Assembly: GCA_002483425.1 (NCBI GenBank)
Contig: DLHW01000067.1
Span: 26,253-73,767 of the forward strand
Direction: 5' to 3'
Length of the DNA stretch: 47,515 nt
From: Methylococcaceae bacterium UBA7658
Lineage (GTDB): Bacteria > Pseudomonadota > Gammaproteobacteria > Methylococcales > Methylomonadaceae
The position numbers and the translations under genes were made by a program. Position 1 is the stretch's first letter. Each line of letters begins with the position of its first letter. Shown in pieces: positions 9,567 through 17,316 of the stretch. Under the pieces are notes generated by a model. That model did not search any database. It was not told where the DNA came from and saw nothing but the letters and a program-made list of their open reading frames with translations.

Positions 9567-10157
9567 ATGCAGGAAAAACGCACGGAAATCGTCAAATTTC
9601 AAGGAGTTGTGACTACGACTCCGGCCCATCGGCAGTTGGTGAGAACTAACGGCATGCTGATGGGTGCGATTTTTTTCTTAATGCTGATGATTTTTCTCAT
9701 CGGTGTGTTGTTCGCGCCTAATTCGGATTTAATATCCAATTACAAAAAAATTTACCAAACCGAAACTTCCTTTCAAGAGTTGATGCCAGTTGCCTCCCCA
9801 AAAGTTAATCATTTGGATGGGCAGCTTATCGGATTAGTCAGCGGATCAATTGAGAGTAAATTAAACGCTTTGGAACTAAGCATCAAATCGGGTGCCACCA
9901 CCAGTTCTCTCGATACCATCGAAGACTTAAAAAACGATATCAAAGTTTTACGTTCTTACTCGGAGAGTCCCAAAAACCACAAAATAGCCGTTTCTAACGA
10001 AGAATTGGCGGAAGAGATGACTCATTTGAAAGGATTGATTTATATGAGCTTGACCTCATGCGGGATTATGTTTGCCGCCGCGGCGGGGACGTGGGTGAAA
10101 TATCGCAAGCGGTTGCCTCCTAAGGAAAATCAAACGGGTTTCTTGGGTAAAAATTAG
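9567..10157 (+). CDS. Hypothetical small membrane protein with two TM segments
   Basis: This 196-residue protein is not recognised. A charged N-terminus is followed by a strong hydrophobic segment at about residues 30-50 (GAIFFLMLMIFLIGVLFA). Next comes a roughly 100-residue, helix-prone, probably periplasmic section, then a second hydrophobic segment at about 155-175 and a basic C-terminal tail (KYRKRLPPK). This gives an N-in, C-in hairpin with a soluble loop. A purine-rich AAAGAG precedes the ATG. It sits 136 bp after argG and converges on the response regulator gene, so it is probably its own transcript. Function unknown. Confidence 0.7.
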   Translation: MQEKRTEIVKFQGVVTTTPAHRQLVRTNGMLMGAIFFLMLMIFLIGVLFAPNSDLISNYKKIYQTETSFQELMPVASPKVNHLDGQLIGLVSGSIESKLNALELSIKSGATTSSLDTIEDLKNDIKVLRSYSESPKNHKIAVSNEELAEEMTHLKGLIYMSLTSCGIMFAAAAGTWVKYRKRLPPKENQTGFLGKN

Positions 10158-10197
10158 TTTGTTCATAGGTTTTCTTAGCTCGCCTTTTCTTCCCGGC

Positions 10198-10222
10198 AAT
10201 TTAACAAAATTGTTAAATTTTT
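10198..10222 (+). terminator. AT-rich hairpin terminator, weak
   Basis: A perfect 9-bp stem (AATTTAACA ... TGTTAAATT) with a 4-nt loop is followed by a short T-run, 40 bp after the small membrane protein gene. It is AT-rich and therefore weak. Confidence 0.4.
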
Positions 10223-10342
10223 AAGGGGTTTCGCTACGGTTGCCGTTATTCTCTTACCGTTATCTCTTTTCAGATCATAAGTTTTAGCCCATGTCCGGCA
10301 CAGTAAGTCCGCGACCAGGCTAGCGTTATTGCACAATTGAAA

Positions 10343-10361
10343 GGAAAAACCTCATTTTTCC
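10343..10361 (-). terminator. Hairpin downstream of response regulator, weak
   Basis: GGAAAAA pairs with TTTTTCC across a 5-nt loop, about 14 bp past the minus-strand stop of the response regulator. The stem is mostly A-T and no long T-run follows, so termination here is possible but weak. Confidence 0.3.
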
Positions 10362-10374
10362 GGTTGCTCTGGCG

Positions 10375-10845
10375 CTAATCGGAGTTACGTGCTTGTTTCT
10401 TTTTATACTCAATCATAAATATCACCCTGCTCAACATTTCCTTGAAAGGACCCTGTTGCACGGGTTTAGTAACGTAGGTTGTGCTGCCCGCAATAATGGC
10501 TTTCGCTTCGTCTAAAGGAGATGTTAAGCCCGTCACCATGATAATGGGCGTATTCCGATAGTTTTCGTAGTTGCGTAATAGGGTACAGGTTTGGTATCCG
10601 TCCATTCCGGGCATCATCGCGTCCATACAGATGATGTCGTAGTGAGCGGCTTGGGCTAGTTCGATCGCTTTTTCACCGCTACCGGCACAGTCGATCGTGC
10701 CGATTTGAGGCTGCATGGATAGTGTCAACGACAATAATTTTTGAAATGACGGATTATCGTCAACGATTAAAACCCGATATTTCTCTTTGTTGGTTTCGGC
10801 TATAGATGGCTGATTTTCAATCTCGCTTTTTAAAGAGTCATTCAT
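10375..10845 (-). CDS. Stand-alone CheY-like response regulator
   Basis: This 156-residue protein is a single receiver domain with a 24-residue N-terminal extension and no output domain. Receiver residues are all present: acidic pair D29-D30 (VLIVDDNP), phospho-acceptor D75 (IICMDAMMPGMDG), T105 (MVTGLT) and K127 (YVTKP). It should relay phosphate from a histidine kinase by protein contact, as CheY-like or adaptor regulators do. I chose the ATG at 10845 because GGGAGA precedes it at good spacing; an upstream start would add 13 unsupported residues. There is no kinase gene beside it, so its sensor and target cannot be named. Confidence 0.9.
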   Translation of the reverse strand: MNDSLKSEIENQPSIAETNKEKYRVLIVDDNPSFQKLLSLTLSMQPQIGTIDCAGSGEKAIELAQAAHYDIICMDAMMPGMDGYQTCTLLRNYENYRNTPIIMVTGLTSPLDEAKAIIAGSTTYVTKPVQQGPFKEMLSRVIFMIEYKKKQARNSD

Positions 10846-11407
10846 GTTAATCTCCCAAAGGTTGAGTATTTTTGGTAAACCCATTTAACGCAAGAAATGA
10901 CCTAGATGATTTAACGGCTGCCCGCCTTATAAAAGGCAATAAAAAGCTGATATTCACCTCATCGAGTCCTACTTAGGGGCGCTATTATCCTGCAGGAGTT
11001 CAATAAATAAGTTCTAACATCAATCATAGTATACCCAAGTATTATTGTGACAAAGACCAAAATAAAAAAATACGTTTAATGAGCTTGGTCACAAATTCGG
11101 TGTTGAATTGCATAAATGCTTGTCAGCGAAATAACCGCCTCTGTCGGCGGCTGTGGTGAGCCTTGTGGCGTTCCGTTTGAGAGAGTGATCTTCGAGGACG
11201 TTTCCCGAAGCGGTGCAGCGAAGTAGCCTGATAGAGACGGAAACACGCGGAAATCCATCAGAGCCAGGGGCCAGTAAGGTCTCCGGTAACAGGCCGGATA
11301 TATGGGCGCAACTGCGTTATCTGACGTTGTTAAATCGAAATGAAATGACTTGCAAAATAGAGGAATCCATAATGTATAAATGGCGCTTACGGAATCCAGG
11401 TAAGCGT

Positions 11408-11458
11408 GGTTTCGATGCCCCGTATTATGTTGCACTTCATACGAGTTACCTCGCTTGC
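11408..11458 (+). repeat. Dispersed palindromic (REP-like) repeat, copy 1
   Basis: The core TTCGATGCCCCGTATT at 11411-11426 is followed by GTTGCACTTCATAC at 11429-11442. The segment can fold through CGTAT/ATACG arms. A second copy lies inverted at 13166-13217, on the other side of the beta-propeller gene. The family resembles the CCGTAT...ATACGG repeats scattered in many proteobacterial genomes. Confidence 0.75.
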
Positions 11459-11508
11459 TCGCCGATTTAGCCTATTCGGTCCATTGTTAACAAAAAACAC
11501 GATCTTCT

Positions 11509-11522
11509 TTGACTTAAGTCAA
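11509..11522. promoter_or_regulatory. FNR/CRP-family operator-like palindrome
   Basis: TTGACTTAAGTCAA is a perfect 14-bp palindrome that fits the FNR/Dnr half-site pattern TTGAY-N4-RTCAA. A possible -10 (TAAACT at 11544-11549, or TATTAG at 11551-11556) would place the site near -41 to -47, the class II activator position. It lies 200 bp before the secreted beta-propeller gene. The regulator is not known; a Crp/Fnr-family gene lies at 44267-44986. Confidence 0.5.
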
Positions 11523-11721
11523 TAACGTCAAAACTGATTCAAGTAAACTGTATTAGCATTTCATATCAGTTGATGTAGAGCTTGCTTCGTTTAATAAGTC
11601 AGCCTTGGCAAAGATGAATCTCACAAAATAAACCCATGCGGATTCTGTTTACCTATAAAACGGGTAACGGTTCCGGCATTTTTTATTGTTTCTACAGAAT
11701 GCAATTCCTCGGAGGTCTACT

Positions 11722-13137
11722 ATGAAAAAACTATTATGGTTACCCTGTTTGTTATTCGCTTTAATCTCGCCGGTAACAGTAAAGGCGGTAACGGATTTTA
11801 TACTGGCGGCGCCGGTAATGTCGCAAAACATGGCGGGCACCGATCCGGTGTTACGCTTCGCCTTACAGGATACGGGACCGGCAACGCCGTTGTCCACCAT
11901 TAACCCGCCCGCAGTCGTCAATTCACAATCTGTTAATTTTAGCGCCGAAGGCGAACTCTTTGTCGCCAATCGGCATGATAATTTTACCGCGGGAAGTATA
12001 TCGCGCTTTAAAATGAATCAGGACGGCACATTTACCGCGAACGGTGTGATTACCGGAAACGGCCTAATCGGCGTTACTGGTATAGCGTTCAGCTCATCCG
12101 GCGAGTTGTTTGCAGCAAGCTATGTGCCTGGAACCGTTTCCCGATTCCAATTCGATAGCAATGGAAATGCGATACCCAACGGAAAATTTTCAGTGGGTTA
12201 TGGCATTCAAGGCTTGGCCTTTAATAAGGCCGGTGAACTGTTTGTTGCGAGGGATAAAGCGACCTCCAAAGGAATAATCTACCGTTATCTTTTCGATCAA
12301 TCCGGTAATCCGCTACTAAATGGAACAATCCCTGCCGAATTCGGTCAAGGTCCTCACGGAATAGCCTTCAGCCCAGCGGAGGAATTGTTTGTCGCGGATG
12401 TTAAAGGTTTTGTACACCGCTTTTTATTCAACACAAATGGAGATGCTATACCTAATGGTTCTATCGCCGCGCCTATGAAGAACGTAATAGGCGTAACTTT
12501 CAGTCAAATGGGCGAAATGTTTATTACCGGCATGGTAAATTCGAGCAAAATACACCGCTACTTATTCGACACCAATGGCACTGCAATTCCTCATGGCCAA
12601 ATCGCTACAGCACAAGTGGGTTTCGGGATGCCCGCTATTTTCCCATCAGCACTCTCTAACGAACCCTTTGCAAGCATTATCCCTCGTGCTGCGCTGAAAA
12701 TCGGTCCGTCAGCGAATGACGACTCTTTCAAAGTTTCCGCCAAATTCAATTTGAGCAAGGACAGCGACGGCATCGATCCTTTAACCGAGAATGTCACCTT
12801 AAAACTGGGCAATTTCGCGGTCACCATCCCTGCCGGTAAGTTCGAGCAATACGGTTCGGTCTATCGCTTTGCAGGCGTTATCAACAAAGTCAACTTGCGG
12901 GCGGAAATTCACACGGCCAAAGGCCACGCGAAACACGGCTGGCACGGTGATGACGATTTCGACTATTTGTTTAAGATACGGGCAAAAAATACTAATTTGA
13001 ACGGCTTATCCGTCGTATTGCCGCCCAGTGTGCAATTAACCATCGGCGACGATATGGGCCGGACTAAACTCAATGCCGGCGAAGCAAAGTTCGGCAAAGG
13101 CAAGGACGGCGAACACTGGTTGCAGGAGGACGATTAA
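11722..13137 (+). CDS. Secreted NHL/SMP-30-like beta-propeller protein
   Basis: This 471-residue protein is exported and of unknown role. A signal peptide (KKLLWLPCLLFALISPVTVKA) ends near residue 22. Residues about 70-310 carry five or so repeats of roughly 50 residues, each with a 'GELFVA' or 'EMFIT' strand followed by a phrase like 'RYLFDTNGTAIPNG', the pattern of NHL or SMP-30-like propeller blades. The C-terminal third (from about 320) is a different beta-rich domain with Asp/His-rich GHAKHGWHGDDDFDY, possibly metal-binding. GGAGG stands 6 nt before the ATG, which fixes the start. It is a single gene flanked by inverted REP-like repeats, with an FNR-type palindrome upstream. Confidence 0.75.
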   Translation: MKKLLWLPCLLFALISPVTVKAVTDFILAAPVMSQNMAGTDPVLRFALQDTGPATPLSTINPPAVVNSQSVNFSAEGELFVANRHDNFTAGSISRFKMNQDGTFTANGVITGNGLIGVTGIAFSSSGELFAASYVPGTVSRFQFDSNGNAIPNGKFSVGYGIQGLAFNKAGELFVARDKATSKGIIYRYLFDQSGNPLLNGTIPAEFGQGPHGIAFSPAEELFVADVKGFVHRFLFNTNGDAIPNGSIAAPMKNVIGVTFSQMGEMFITGMVNSSKIHRYLFDTNGTAIPHGQIATAQVGFGMPAIFPSALSNEPFASIIPRAALKIGPSANDDSFKVSAKFNLSKDSDGIDPLTENVTLKLGNFAVTIPAGKFEQYGSVYRFAGVINKVNLRAEIHTAKGHAKHGWHGDDDFDYLFKIRAKNTNLNGLSVVLPPSVQLTIGDDMGRTKLNAGEAKFGKGKDGEHWLQEDD

Positions 13138-13165
13138 CAACAAAATACCGCGTAATACCAATCCG

Positions 13166-13217
13166 AATAAGTAAGGTAGCCTGTATGAAGTGCAACGAAA
13201 TACGGGGCATCGAAGCC
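13166..13217 (-). repeat. Dispersed palindromic (REP-like) repeat, copy 2 (inverted)
   Basis: On the minus strand this matches copy 1 at 11408-11458: core TTCGATGCCCCGTATT at 13214-13199, then GTTGCACTTCATAC. Similarity fades into a partly matching flank (TACCT..CTT). It begins 28 bp after the beta-propeller stop. Confidence 0.75.
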
Positions 13218-13260
13218 AGGAAAACTATCTCGCTGAATAGCCTTTTGTTTTCCCGGATTT

Positions 13261-13297
13261 AAAAAATGACCACTGCAGTTTTAATTCAGTGGTCATT
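13261..13297 (-). terminator. Strong intrinsic terminator of the leftward APE operon
   Basis: A perfect 11-bp stem (AATGACCACTG at 13265-13275, CAGTGGTCATT at 13287-13297) encloses an 11-nt loop. Read on the minus strand it is followed by a T-run and lies 8 bp past the last leftward gene. Read on the plus strand it could also stop transcripts from the beta-propeller gene. Confidence 0.8.
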
Positions 13298-13304
13298 ACC
13301 GGGT

Positions 13305-13661
13305 TTACTCTTGAGTATCGTTAACCAAGTCGTAGGTTATATTCGGGTTGAGTCCCATCGGCCAGTAGATTAACGCGAAAGGCGGCCAAAAAATCGAAAC
13401 GACGCGGAATTTAGTTCTCAGATTACCCTCTTTGACGGTTTCGCCGTTTTTTTCCAAGCGGTAAGGAACGCCTCCGCCTGGAGGTACGCCAGCCGCCGTC
13501 CAGAAAAACGGTTTGGTGGTAACTTCACCGTCCGGCTTAATAGTTACCGGTTCCGGTCTTTTATAAATGTATAAATTCGAGCCTTCCGGTACTTTGAAAT
13601 GGCCGGTGGTCGTGCAAGCCGACACCATCAACAACATTACGACAATATAAAATTTCTTCAT
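13305..13661 (-). CDS. Small lipoprotein ending the leftward APE operon
   Basis: This 118-residue predicted lipoprotein has a signal peptide MKKFYIVVMLLMVSAC, with the lipobox cysteine at residue 16 and no inner-membrane retention Asp at +2, so the outer membrane is likely. The mature part is short, with a Gly-rich stretch (TAAGVPPGGGVPYRLEKNG) and a hydrophobic Trp/Pro segment (FWPPFALIYWPMG) near the C-terminus. AAGGGG lies before the chosen ATG; an upstream in-frame start would bury the signal peptide. It follows apeR by 13 bp and precedes the terminator, so it is the last gene of the operon. I do not recognise the family. A role in placing the pigment in the outer membrane is inference. 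Confidence 0.7.
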   Translation of the reverse strand: MKKFYIVVMLLMVSACTTTGHFKVPEGSNLYIYKRPEPVTIKPDGEVTTKPFFWTAAGVPPGGGVPYRLEKNGETVKEGNLRTKFRVVSIFWPPFALIYWPMGLNPNITYDLVNDTQE

Positions 13662-13674
13662 GCTGCGTTTCCCC

Positions 13675-14901
13675 TTATGGTTCCTGTTTAAAAATAAGTG
13701 ATGTATTGATACCGCCGAAAGCAAAGTTATTGCTCATGACATATTCGCAATTCAGTACGCGAATATTACCCATAATATAGTCCAATTGCGCGCAGGCAGG
13801 GTCGATATTTTCAAGGTTCGGCGTGGGATGGAACCAGCCTTCGTTCATCATTTTGATTGCAACCCAGGCTTCCAAAGCGCCGCAAGCGCCCAGAGTATGG
13901 CCGGTATAAGCTTTCAACGCGCTGATAGGCGTTTTATTGCCGAATACGGTTGCCGTGGCGTGGCTTTCGGCAATATCGCCATGCTCCGTGGCGGTGCCGT
14001 GCGCGCTGATATAACCGACCGCCGAGGCATCCAGTCCGGCGTCTGCCAGCGCCATGCGCATGACGGCTTGCATGCTGCCGCAATCGGGCTGGGTGACATG
14101 GGAGCCGTCCGAATTCGTGGCATAGCCGGTGATTTCGGCGTAAATTTTGGCGTTCCTGGCTAACGCATGCGACCTTTCCTCTAAAATAAGGGTGCCGGCG
14201 CCTTCGCCTATCACTAGGCCGTCGCGGTCGCGGTCGAAAGGTTTCGGATTTTGTTCCGGGGCGCCGTTCCGGGTGCTGGTAGCAAAAAGTGTGTCGAACA
14301 CCGCCGCTTCGGCGGCGCATAACTCTTCCGCGCCGCCCGCTATCATGATGGTTTGGCAGCCGTTTTTAATGGCTTCGTAAGCATAGCCGATACCTTGGCT
14401 GCCGGAGGTGCAAGCGCTGGATGTTGTATAAACGCGCCCCTTGATTCCGAAGAAAAGGCCTATATTTACAGGGGCCGTATGCGCCATCATCCGGATATAG
14501 GAAGTGGCGTTCAAGCCGTTGACGGAATGGTTAAGCAACATATTGCCGAATTCCGCCAAAGCGTCGAAACTGCCCGCGCAACTGCCGTAAGCGATACCGG
14601 CCTGTCCGCTGCCTAGCAGCGGATCTTCGAATAAGCCTGCGTCTTTCAGCGCCAGCTCGGTTGCGTAAGCTGCTAACAAGCCGACCCTGCCCATGCTCCG
14701 GGATTGTTTCCGGGAATAGTGCGGCGGTCTGATAAAATCCGCAGGCGCGCCAAGACGGGTATTCAAGCCTTGATACTTTTCCCATTCCAACAGGTAACGG
14801 ATGCCGGTCGCTTGGGCTTTCAGACGCGCCGAAACTTGTTCCCAACCGGTGCCGATGGGCGAAATACCGGCCATGCCGGTCACGACTACCCGCCTCAGCA
14901 T
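13675..14901 (-). CDS. apeR: Aryl polyene beta-ketoacyl-ACP synthase (ApeR-like)
   Basis: This 408-residue FabF-type ketosynthase condenses malonyl units onto the growing chain. The catalytic triad is intact: C164 in SSACTSGSQG, H301 in ISAHGTATEHGD and H335 in YTGHTLGACGALEA. The start overlaps the apeQ stop by 7 bp, and GGAGG precedes it. In APE clusters this second ketosynthase accompanies ApeO and the chain-length partner ApeC. Its exact share (initiation or early elongation) cannot be told from sequence. Expression is expected to be coupled to apeQ. Confidence 0.85.
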   Translation of the reverse strand: MLRRVVVTGMAGISPIGTGWEQVSARLKAQATGIRYLLEWEKYQGLNTRLGAPADFIRPPHYSRKQSRSMGRVGLLAAYATELALKDAGLFEDPLLGSGQAGIAYGSCAGSFDALAEFGNMLLNHSVNGLNATSYIRMMAHTAPVNIGLFFGIKGRVYTTSSACTSGSQGIGYAYEAIKNGCQTIMIAGGAEELCAAEAAVFDTLFATSTRNGAPEQNPKPFDRDRDGLVIGEGAGTLILEERSHALARNAKIYAEITGYATNSDGSHVTQPDCGSMQAVMRMALADAGLDASAVGYISAHGTATEHGDIAESHATATVFGNKTPISALKAYTGHTLGACGALEAWVAIKMMNEGWFHPTPNLENIDPACAQLDYIMGNIRVLNCEYVMSNNFAFGGINTSLIFKQEP

Positions 14902-15620
14902 AAACCTCCGTTTACAGCAATGACTTGGCGGGTGATATACCCGGCGTCTTCCGACATTAAAAACGCCACGGCGGCGGCAACTTCATCCGGTTTTCCAGCC
15001 CGCCGGGCCGGGATCATTTTTTTGATGTCTTCCTGCGGCAGATCCTCAATCATGTCCGTTTCGATCAATCCCGGCGCTATGCAATTGACGGTGATATTTC
15101 GTTTGGCGAGTTCCAGGGCTAAGGCTTTTGTCGCGCCGATAATCCCGGCTTTGGCGGCGCTGTAATTGACTTGGCCGCGGTTGCCCATGAGTCCGGAAAC
15201 GGACGACAGGGTTACGATGCGTCCGTGTTTGCGGCGCTGGATCATGGGCATGACAACGGGCTGCAGAACATTATAAAAGCCGTCAAGGTTAGTACGCAGG
15301 ACCTTGTCCCAGTCTTGTCCCGGCATCGCAGGGAAAGCGTTATCGGCGGTGATGCCGGCATTGCAGACAACGCCGTAATAAGCGCCGTGTTTTGCTATGT
15401 CGATACCGAGTTGTTCCGCACACTGGTTACGGTCGGCAATATCGAAGGGCAGTAACCGGCAGCTACGGCCTAGCTGTTGAATTTCAGCGGCGACGGTTTC
15501 GGCCAAACCATGCTGGCTGCGATAATTCAGCACCAGATCGTAGCCTTGTTTGGCGAGATAGAGTGCAATGGCTTTGCCGATACCCCGGCTGGCGCCGGTC
15601 ACTAATATCGATTTGGTCAT
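14895..15620 (-). CDS. apeQ: Aryl polyene 3-ketoacyl-ACP reductase (ApeQ-like, FabG family)
   Basis: This 241-residue short-chain dehydrogenase reduces the beta-keto group of the growing chain with NADPH. It shows the glycine-rich TGASRGIGKA at residues 8-17, CNAGI at 86-90, N111, and catalytic S140, Y153 and K157, matching FabG. The ATG at 15620 overlaps the apeP stop in an ATGA arrangement, so translation is coupled. The upstream stretch is oddly C-rich (ACCTCCCCCC) and has no Shine-Dalgarno, which supports dependence on ribosomes finishing apeP. A longer open frame upstream is not used because it runs inside apeP. Confidence 0.9.
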   Translation of the reverse strand: MTKSILVTGASRGIGKAIALYLAKQGYDLVLNYRSQHGLAETVAAEIQQLGRSCRLLPFDIADRNQCAEQLGIDIAKHGAYYGVVCNAGITADNAFPAMPGQDWDKVLRTNLDGFYNVLQPVVMPMIQRRKHGRIVTLSSVSGLMGNRGQVNYSAAKAGIIGATKALALELAKRNITVNCIAPGLIETDMIEDLPQEDIKKMIPARRAGKPDEVAAAVAFLMSEDAGYITRQVIAVNGGLC

Positions 15621-16072
15621 ATTTGGGGGGAGGTAAAAGTGTCTGTGTGGGGCTGGTAAACATTCAAGTTGGCGGAAATTTCCACCCCGTCCCCGTCGAT
15701 CCGGCAATCGAATACGCCGAGCTTATCGTCCTGGATGACATTGGTAACCTTTACGGTTAGTATCAATCCGGGAGTAAAATCTGGCACATTGCAGTGATAA
15801 CGGCGGGTGCCGAGCAAATAACCTAAACGTACCGGTTCGCCAGCCAAAAGCGATTTTACGCCTGCGTAAGCCCCCACTGCTTGAGCCATGTATTCGATGC
15901 CTGCCCAAGCAGGCACCCGCAGGCCGTTACCGAGCAAACCGTCGGCGCGCACGGTCAATTCCGCCGTTAAGCTTTTGCCGTCGAATGCAAGCACCTTATC
16001 CAGCAACACCATGACGCCGCTATGCGGGAGCAGCGCGGCGACGTTCGAATAATCGAATAACAATGATGACAT
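15617..16072 (-). CDS. apeP: Aryl polyene 3-hydroxyacyl-ACP dehydratase (ApeP-like hotdog protein)
   Basis: This 151-residue hotdog-fold protein of the FabA/FabZ-related group should remove water to give each trans double bond of the polyene. The pocket motif LLPHSGVMVLLDKV carries H17, and WAGIEYMAQAVGAY carries E60, the expected acidic partner. The ATG at 16072 is used because GAGGAG lies just before it; the longer frame runs towards the upstream gene. It leaves a 53-bp gap to apeO and overlaps apeQ by 4 bp. A second hotdog domain is fused to the ApeH ligase in the opposite operon; in the characterised system two dehydratase subunits (ApeI and ApeP) work together. Confidence 0.85.
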   Translation of the reverse strand: MSSLLFDYSNVAALLPHSGVMVLLDKVLAFDGKSLTAELTVRADGLLGNGLRVPAWAGIEYMAQAVGAYAGVKSLLAGEPVRLGYLLGTRRYHCNVPDFTPGLILTVKVTNVIQDDKLGVFDCRIDGDGVEISANLNVYQPHTDTFTSPQI

Positions 16073-16125
16073 ACTCCTCAATAAATAGGCTTGGCAGCCG
16101 GATTTACACAGTAATAATTTCAGGC

Positions 16126-17316
16126 TTAACAATAATTATCTTTGTCCGATTTTGCAATTATGATCGATACATTATTACCGCCGAAAGCACAGGAATTGCT
16201 CTGGCATAGCTTTATTTCGCGTTTCGCGCGTTCGCCCTCCCTAACCAGATGCAACGCCGCCAAGGATTCGTCCGGTTCGTCGCCGTTAATATTCGGGATT
16301 AAGCGCTGTTCGCCGTTATCCGTCATCAGGATCCAACATAGACCCAATTCCAGGGCCGCCGCTGCGCCTAATGTATGCCCGGTCATGCCTTTGCTGGAGC
16401 TGGCCAGGGTTTGCCTGCCGAATAGCCGGTTAACGGCCTGGCTTTCCATCGCGTCGTTTAATACGGTCGCGGTGCCGTGTAAATTAATGTAATCGATATC
16501 CCCGGGTTTTTTCCCGGCGTCGGCCAATGCGGTCGCCATCGCTTTCGTTACCGGGTTTCCGGAGGGATCGGGGGCGGAAAAATGATAGGCGTCCGAACTT
16601 GCGCCGATTCCGGACAGTTCCACCGGCCCCGGCTTTTTGCTGAGTACGAAAAGAGCGGCGGCTTCGCCGATATTAATCCCGTCCCGATGTTTGCCGAAGG
16701 GTTTGCATAATCCGCTGCTGAGCGATTCGAGCGCGGCGAAGCCGTTGACGGTCAAGCCGCACAAACTGTCCGCGCCGCCGGTGACGACCGCATCGCATAG
16801 TCCAAGTTTAATCAAACGGCGGGCGGAAGCTAATGCTTTGCCGCTGGCGGAGCAAGCGGTGGAAATGGTGTAGGCGGGGCCGGTGATGCCGAGATGGGCG
16901 GCCAGAAAGTCCGCCCCAGCCCCCATCTGTTGCTGTTTATAATGGAATTTCTCCGGCAATACGCCGTGTTCGGCTTGATAAGCCAAGGCCAGTTCGGTGC
17001 TTCTGACCCCTGAGGTACTGGTTCCCAGGACGATTCCGATGCGGCTGGAGCCGTATTCGCCGATCACGCCGTCTACCGTAAGCCGGATCTGGTTTAGCGC
17101 CGCCAGCAATAAGCGGTTATTGCGGCACTCGTAAATACTCGAGTTTTCGCGGATTTCCGGCAAGTCCGCGGCGCAACGCCCGACAATCGCAGGAATGCCG
17201 AATTCTAACGAGGATACCAGTCCGGAGCGGTCGCCGGTCAATAGCCGCGCCTTGATTTCCTGCTTGGAATTGCCTGCCGCGCATAACAGGCCTAAATCAT
17301 TCAGGTAGAGTTTCAT
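16126..17316 (-). CDS. apeO: Aryl polyene beta-ketoacyl-ACP synthase (ApeO-like)
   Basis: This 396-residue ketosynthase has an intact triad: C155 in ISTACSASGKALASA, H280 in INLHGTATVLND and H314 in GMTGHTLGAAAALE. In the studied Xenorhabdus and E. coli systems ApeO forms a complex with the catalytically dead ApeC, like a type II polyketide synthase with its chain-length factor; the matching ApeC here is in the divergent operon. The start overlaps the DUF3261 gene by 20 bp, consistent with tight operon packing. Sequence clearly differs from the ApeR-like protein, so the two are not a recent duplication. Confidence 0.87.
   Translation of the reverse strand: MKLYLNDLGLLCAAGNSKQEIKARLLTGDRSGLVSSLEFGIPAIVGRCAADLPEIRENSSIYECRNNRLLLAALNQIRLTVDGVIGEYGSSRIGIVLGTSTSGVRSTELALAYQAEHGVLPEKFHYKQQQMGAGADFLAAHLGITGPAYTISTACSASGKALASARRLIKLGLCDAVVTGGADSLCGLTVNGFAALESLSSGLCKPFGKHRDGINIGEAAALFVLSKKPGPVELSGIGASSDAYHFSAPDPSGNPVTKAMATALADAGKKPGDIDYINLHGTATVLNDAMESQAVNRLFGRQTLASSSKGMTGHTLGAAAALELGLCWILMTDNGEQRLIPNINGDEPDESLAALHLVREGERAKREIKLCQSNSCAFGGNNVSIIIAKSDKDNYC

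Larger units (their letters stand above)
10846..11721. other. Long intergenic region with repeat and FNR-type site
   Basis: This 876-bp gap holds no convincing gene. The first 270 bp are AT-rich. About 11120-11330 is more GC-rich with several short self-complementary segments (for example CCGCC-N7-GGCGG near 11133) and may be an RNA or a decayed element. A dispersed palindromic repeat follows at 11408-11458, then an FNR-like palindrome at 11509-11522 and the leader of the beta-propeller gene. A 119-codon minus-strand open frame across the repeat has no coding character. Confidence 0.55.

Noticed and set aside
11076..11435. A 119-codon open frame on the minus strand in the long spacer
   Set aside because: It crosses the dispersed repeat, has no ribosome site and shows no recognisable protein pattern.
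13786..14616. Plus-strand open frames across the ApeR ketosynthase
   Set aside because: They are antisense shadows of a gene with intact catalytic residues.
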